A DNA stretch of 7,787 nt from the NCBI GenBank assembly GCA_023228195.1, contig JALOBR010000070.1:1-7787 (forward strand), written 5' to 3'. Positions 4,756-7,787 of the stretch are shown here, in pieces. A program made the translations under genes and the position numbers. The notes below the pieces were generated by a model. The model did no database searches. It worked only from the letters and a program-made list of their open reading frames with translations, and was not told the DNA's origin. Each line of letters starts with the position of its first letter. Within the stretch, counting starts at the first letter, position 1. Origin of the DNA: Candidatus Omnitrophota bacterium (GTDB lineage: Bacteria > Omnitrophota > Gorgyraeia > Duberdicusellales > 4484-171).

Positions 4756-7700
4756 ATGGATAAAGATTATATGTTACGCGATGATGGAAGTTTCAGTATA
4801 AAAAACTATAACAGTAAACATCCATTTTCAAATTTTCTTCCCGGAGTCGCGGGGGCGTGGGGAGTCCCTATGTGGGTTTTTTACGTAAACCGGGCACAGG
4901 GAGTTATAAGTTTCGGAGTGAAAGACAAAGACCATGCTATAACTGAATTTTTTCCGGCGAACAATGCTTATTGCCTCGCACCGCTGGTTGGCTTTCGTAC
5001 ATTCCTGAAAATAAACGATAAAATTAATTATGAGCCATTTCGTGTAATTTCCGATTATGAGCGTAATGAGGAGATGGTCATAAAAAGTTCATCTTTCAGC
5101 GTGCGTAAAAATAATCCGGAACTTGGCCTTAATCTGCGCATTAAATATTTTACGCTTCCAGGCAGCTCCGCAGGGGCGCTGGTGCGCGTTTTATCCGTTA
5201 AAAATACATCTGACAGCGAAATGAAACTTGAGATTCTGGATGGTTTGCCCAAAATAATACCTTTCGGGTTAAATAATGTGCTTCTTAAGGATTTGGCAAG
5301 GACCATGGAGGCATGGATGCGCGCTGAAGTGCGTGATAATTTGGCTTTCTTTCGCATGATTGTTGACCCAAAAGATTCAAGCCAGACAAAATATGTTGAT
5401 GGCGCTAATTTCGAATATGCCTTTTACGAAGAAAACGGGAAAAAGCTGTCGCCTTACATGATAGTTGACCCCGCTACCATTTTCGCCCAGGATACTTCCT
5501 ATTCCGTTCCGGTTAATTTTTACGCGAGCAGTTTTAAGACACCGCTTACGCAGATTATGGCAGGTAAAACCCCATGCGCTTTCAGTCATTTCGTGTGGAA
5601 TATCAAGCCGGGAGAGGTTAAGATTTTTTACAACATATTCGGTTCTTCTTTTAAGTCGCAGCTTATCAAAAATTTTGTTTCGGAAATAAATACTGATTTT
5701 TTAAAAGAAAAGGAACAAGAGAACGAAGATATTGTTGAAAACATAAAAGATGATTGTTCTTCTGTGTGCTCATCTGAGAGGCTGAAAGAATACGTAAAAT
5801 GTACTTACCTTGATAATGTTTTACGCGGAGGATACCCTTATAAGTTTACGGATAAAGACAGTTATTATATTTTTTCACGTAAACACGGCGACCTTGAAAG
5901 AGATTACAATAAATTCAAGTTGCTACCTTCATATTTTAGCGAAGGCGAAGCAAATTACCGCGATATAAATCAAAACCGCAGAATGGATTTGTTCTTTAAT
6001 CCGTCTCTTGAAAAATCAAATATAGTTTACTTTTTAAATCTTATAAAAATTGACGGGTATAATCCGTTAATAGTAAAAGGGGAAAAGTTGTTTTTTGGCC
6101 AAACGGCCGCGCGTAACCTGCTAAAGCAATTCGGTATAGCTGACAAAAAGATATTTTCTCTGATGGTCTCGGGTTTCCATCTGGGCGATTTCTTTAAAGT
6201 CCTTAAGGAAGAAGGCATAGTGGTTAAGACGAGAGAGAAATTAGCCGCTGAGCTGGTTATGAAAGCCCAGAGAGAGCCTCAGGCAAGCCATGGCGAGGGG
6301 TATTGGATAGATCATTGGCGCTACAATCTTGATTTAATCGAAAACTTCCTTTATTTTTACCCTGATAAATTGGACGGCCTGTTTTTAACAAAAGAATATT
6401 CTTTTTGGGATGATGAATGGCGCGTTAAGGAACGCAGCCGCCGTTATCATTTAAAGGATGGCAAGGTGTATCAGTGGCATTCAATTGAAGAAGTAGAGGA
6501 GAAAAAAGATATTATCTCTTCGCGCGCAAAATTTGTTAATTTTCTGCGTGATAAAAAAGGAAATATTTATACCACAAACCTTATAGAAAAAATTTTAGTT
6601 CTTATCTTAAATAAAGCCGCGACATTGGACCCGGATGGTATAGGTATTGAAATGGAGGCCGATAAGCCCGGCTGGTGTGATTCTCTAAACGGCCTTCCGG
6701 CTCTGCATGGCTCTTCTATATGCGAAACTTTTGAGCTTAAGCGTGCCTGTCTTATGATTAATGAGGCAATATCGGCTTTAGGCAAGAAAGGCATATCTGA
6801 TTTTAATTTGGCAGAGGAAGTATATGGTTTTCTGGAAGGACTCGAAGGGTTGCTTAAGAAATATTCCAAAGGCTTGGCTAAAGAGCGTGATATGCTTTGG
6901 TGGGAAAAGTCCAACTCGTTGAAGGAAAATTTTAGAAAAGAGACCTTTGTAAGCATTAAAGGCAAGCAGAAGAAAATTGACGCGTTGCGCCTCTCGAGGT
7001 TTTTAGAAGCGCTGGTTAATAAATTGGATGAAGGTATAAATAGGGCTTTAGATAAGGACGCGGGAATTTATTTTACATATTTTAAATATAGCGTAGAAAA
7101 ATTTCACGCTAAAGGGAAAAATATCAAATTGCTTAAATTTAAGAGGGAGCCCCTTGCGCATTTCTTAGAAGGCTCTGTTCACGCTCTGCGTACGCAAACA
7201 GGAAGCTCTACCTATAGCGCGCTTAAGGAAACAGTTATATTTGATAAAGCATTACGGATGTATCGTCTTAACGCGTCTTTGGAAAAAGAGCCCTTAGAGA
7301 TTGGAAGAAGCAGAATTTTTGTTCCGGGCTGGCTTGAGAATGAGTCTATCTGGCTGCATATGGAATATAAATATATTTTAGAAGTTCTTAAGAAAGGGTT
7401 GCTTGAAGAATTCTATGAAGATTTTTATAATTGCGCGGTATGTTTCTTCGACGCGGAGAAATACGGGAGGAACATTCTGGAAAACTCTTCTTTTATCGTA
7501 AGCAGCGCTAACCCCGATAAAAATTTATGGAACAAAGGCTTTGTCGCGCGTTTAAGCGGAGCCACCGTTGAGCTGCTTAATATGTGGATTATAATGTGTA
7601 TGGGTAAGTCGCCATTTAGCGCGAGCGGCAATGGCGGACTGACTCTTAAGTTTTCTCCCATTCTTAAGTCAAAACTTTTTACCAAAGAAGAGCAGAGAAT

Positions 7701-7787
7701 TGAATTCAACGGCAGAAGTGAGGTTGTAGAAAAGAATAGTTTTGCTTTTAAGCTATTTTCAAAAACTCTGGTCGTTTATCATAATCC
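4756..7787 (+). CDS. GH94-like glycoside phosphorylase homologue (cellobiose phosphorylase-type), 3' truncated by the window
   Basis: The frame is open from ATG 4756 to the right edge: 1010 whole codons with no stop. AAGGAG at 4745-4750 precedes the ATG by 5 nt. The protein belongs to the large group annotated as cellobiose phosphorylase (GH94-like, clan GH-Q): an N-terminal beta-sandwich domain followed by an (alpha/alpha)6 catalytic barrel. Landmarks are PFSNFLPGVAGAWGVPMWVFYVNR (23-46), EGEANYRDINQNRR (396-409), HGEGYWIDHWRYN (512-524), SFWDDEWR (549-556), GWCDSLNGLPALHGSS (639-654), WLENESIWLHMEYKY (about 859-873), and SSANPDKNLWNKGFVARLSG (about 916-935). GWCD with Asp642 matches the place of the GH94 general acid in DWND. 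There is no signal peptide, so phosphorolysis of an intracellular beta-linked glucan or oligosaccharide to sugar 1-phosphate is likely by family. The exact substrate is not predictable, and GH149/GH161-type beta-1,3-glucan phosphorylases are alternatives. It probably forms an operon with the upstream HAD gene. Confidence 0.85.
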   Translation, partial: MDKDYMLRDDGSFSIKNYNSKHPFSNFLPGVAGAWGVPMWVFYVNRAQGVISFGVKDKDHAITEFFPANNAYCLAPLVGFRTFLKINDKINYEPFRVISDYERNEEMVIKSSSFSVRKNNPELGLNLRIKYFTLPGSSAGALVRVLSVKNTSDSEMKLEILDGLPKIIPFGLNNVLLKDLARTMEAWMRAEVRDNLAFFRMIVDPKDSSQTKYVDGANFEYAFYEENGKKLSPYMIVDPATIFAQDTSYSVPVNFYASSFKTPLTQIMAGKTPCAFSHFVWNIKPGEVKIFYNIFGSSFKSQLIKNFVSEINTDFLKEKEQENEDIVENIKDDCSSVCSSERLKEYVKCTYLDNVLRGGYPYKFTDKDSYYIFSRKHGDLERDYNKFKLLPSYFSEGEANYRDINQNRRMDLFFNPSLEKSNIVYFLNLIKIDGYNPLIVKGEKLFFGQTAARNLLKQFGIADKKIFSLMVSGFHLGDFFKVLKEEGIVVKTREKLAAELVMKAQREPQASHGEGYWIDHWRYNLDLIENFLYFYPDKLDGLFLTKEYSFWDDEWRVKERSRRYHLKDGKVYQWHSIEEVEEKKDIISSRAKFVNFLRDKKGNIYTTNLIEKILVLILNKAATLDPDGIGIEMEADKPGWCDSLNGLPALHGSSICETFELKRACLMINEAISALGKKGISDFNLAEEVYGFLEGLEGLLKKYSKGLAKERDMLWWEKSNSLKENFRKETFVSIKGKQKKIDALRLSRFLEALVNKLDEGINRALDKDAGIYFTYFKYSVEKFHAKGKNIKLLKFKREPLAHFLEGSVHALRTQTGSSTYSALKETVIFDKALRMYRLNASLEKEPLEIGRSRIFVPGWLENESIWLHMEYKYILEVLKKGLLEEFYEDFYNCAVCFFDAEKYGRNILENSSFIVSSANPDKNLWNKGFVARLSGATVELLNMWIIMCMGKSPFSASGNGGLTLKFSPILKSKLFTKEEQRIEFNGRSEVVEKNSFAFKLFSKTLVVYHN

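Noticed and set aside
5055..5689. Open frames on both strands inside the phosphorylase gene
   Set aside because: The 4756-7787 frame is uninterrupted and carries family motifs throughout; the others lack start signals and are composition shadows.

Overview
The window is bacterial chromosomal DNA, AT-leaning and densely coded on the + strand only. It shows Shine-Dalgarno-led starts (AAGGAGG, AGGAGGTG), one TTG start, short intergenic gaps and one clear intrinsic terminator. There is no transposase, integrase, phage gene, CRISPR array, rRNA or tRNA. The gene mix is a PIG-L deacetylase next to a Ddl-like ATP-grasp, a short two-helix membrane protein, a patatin, BioY, and a very long GH94-like phosphorylase. 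This resembles genomes of uncultured lineages such as Omnitrophota (PVC group). That placement is a low-confidence impression; no phylogenetic marker gene is present.

Layout, left to right. (1) Positions 1-1629 hold the 3' end of a PIG-L-type deacetylase gene with an extra beta-rich tail. It overlaps the start of a D-Ala-D-Ala-ligase-like ATP-grasp gene by ATGA, so the two are probably one translationally coupled pathway. (2) Positions 1626-1848 hold a near-consensus sigma70 promoter overlapping the ligase stop codon. It is followed by a leader of about 190 nt with a 70% GC island and a perfect 14-bp hairpin, ahead of a 71-residue two-helix membrane protein. A strong intrinsic terminator follows at 2083-2120. 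(3) Positions 2138-3064 encode a patatin-like phospholipase with a TTG start; its ribosome binding site lies directly behind that terminator. (4) Positions 3065-3245 carry a possible promoter, a long imperfect hairpin and three ATCTGTG copies in front of bioY (3246-3779). (5) Positions 3780-4085 contain no convincing gene but many inverted repeats, including a perfect 18-bp palindrome. This may be a structured leader for the next two genes. (6) Positions 4086-4727 encode a HAD-IA phosphatase. It is followed after 28 bp by a GH94-like glycoside phosphorylase homologue that runs off the right edge.

How the genes may work together (inference). The first pair could remove an acetyl group from an amino sugar and then condense the freed amine, or a related one, with a carboxylate. 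The last pair could handle glycan phosphorolysis and phosphosugar dephosphorylation. The middle genes (small membrane protein, patatin, biotin uptake) look like independent units. The most noteworthy non-gene signals are the three leader regions, each with substantial dyad symmetry and at least two possibly belonging to dispersed repeat families.
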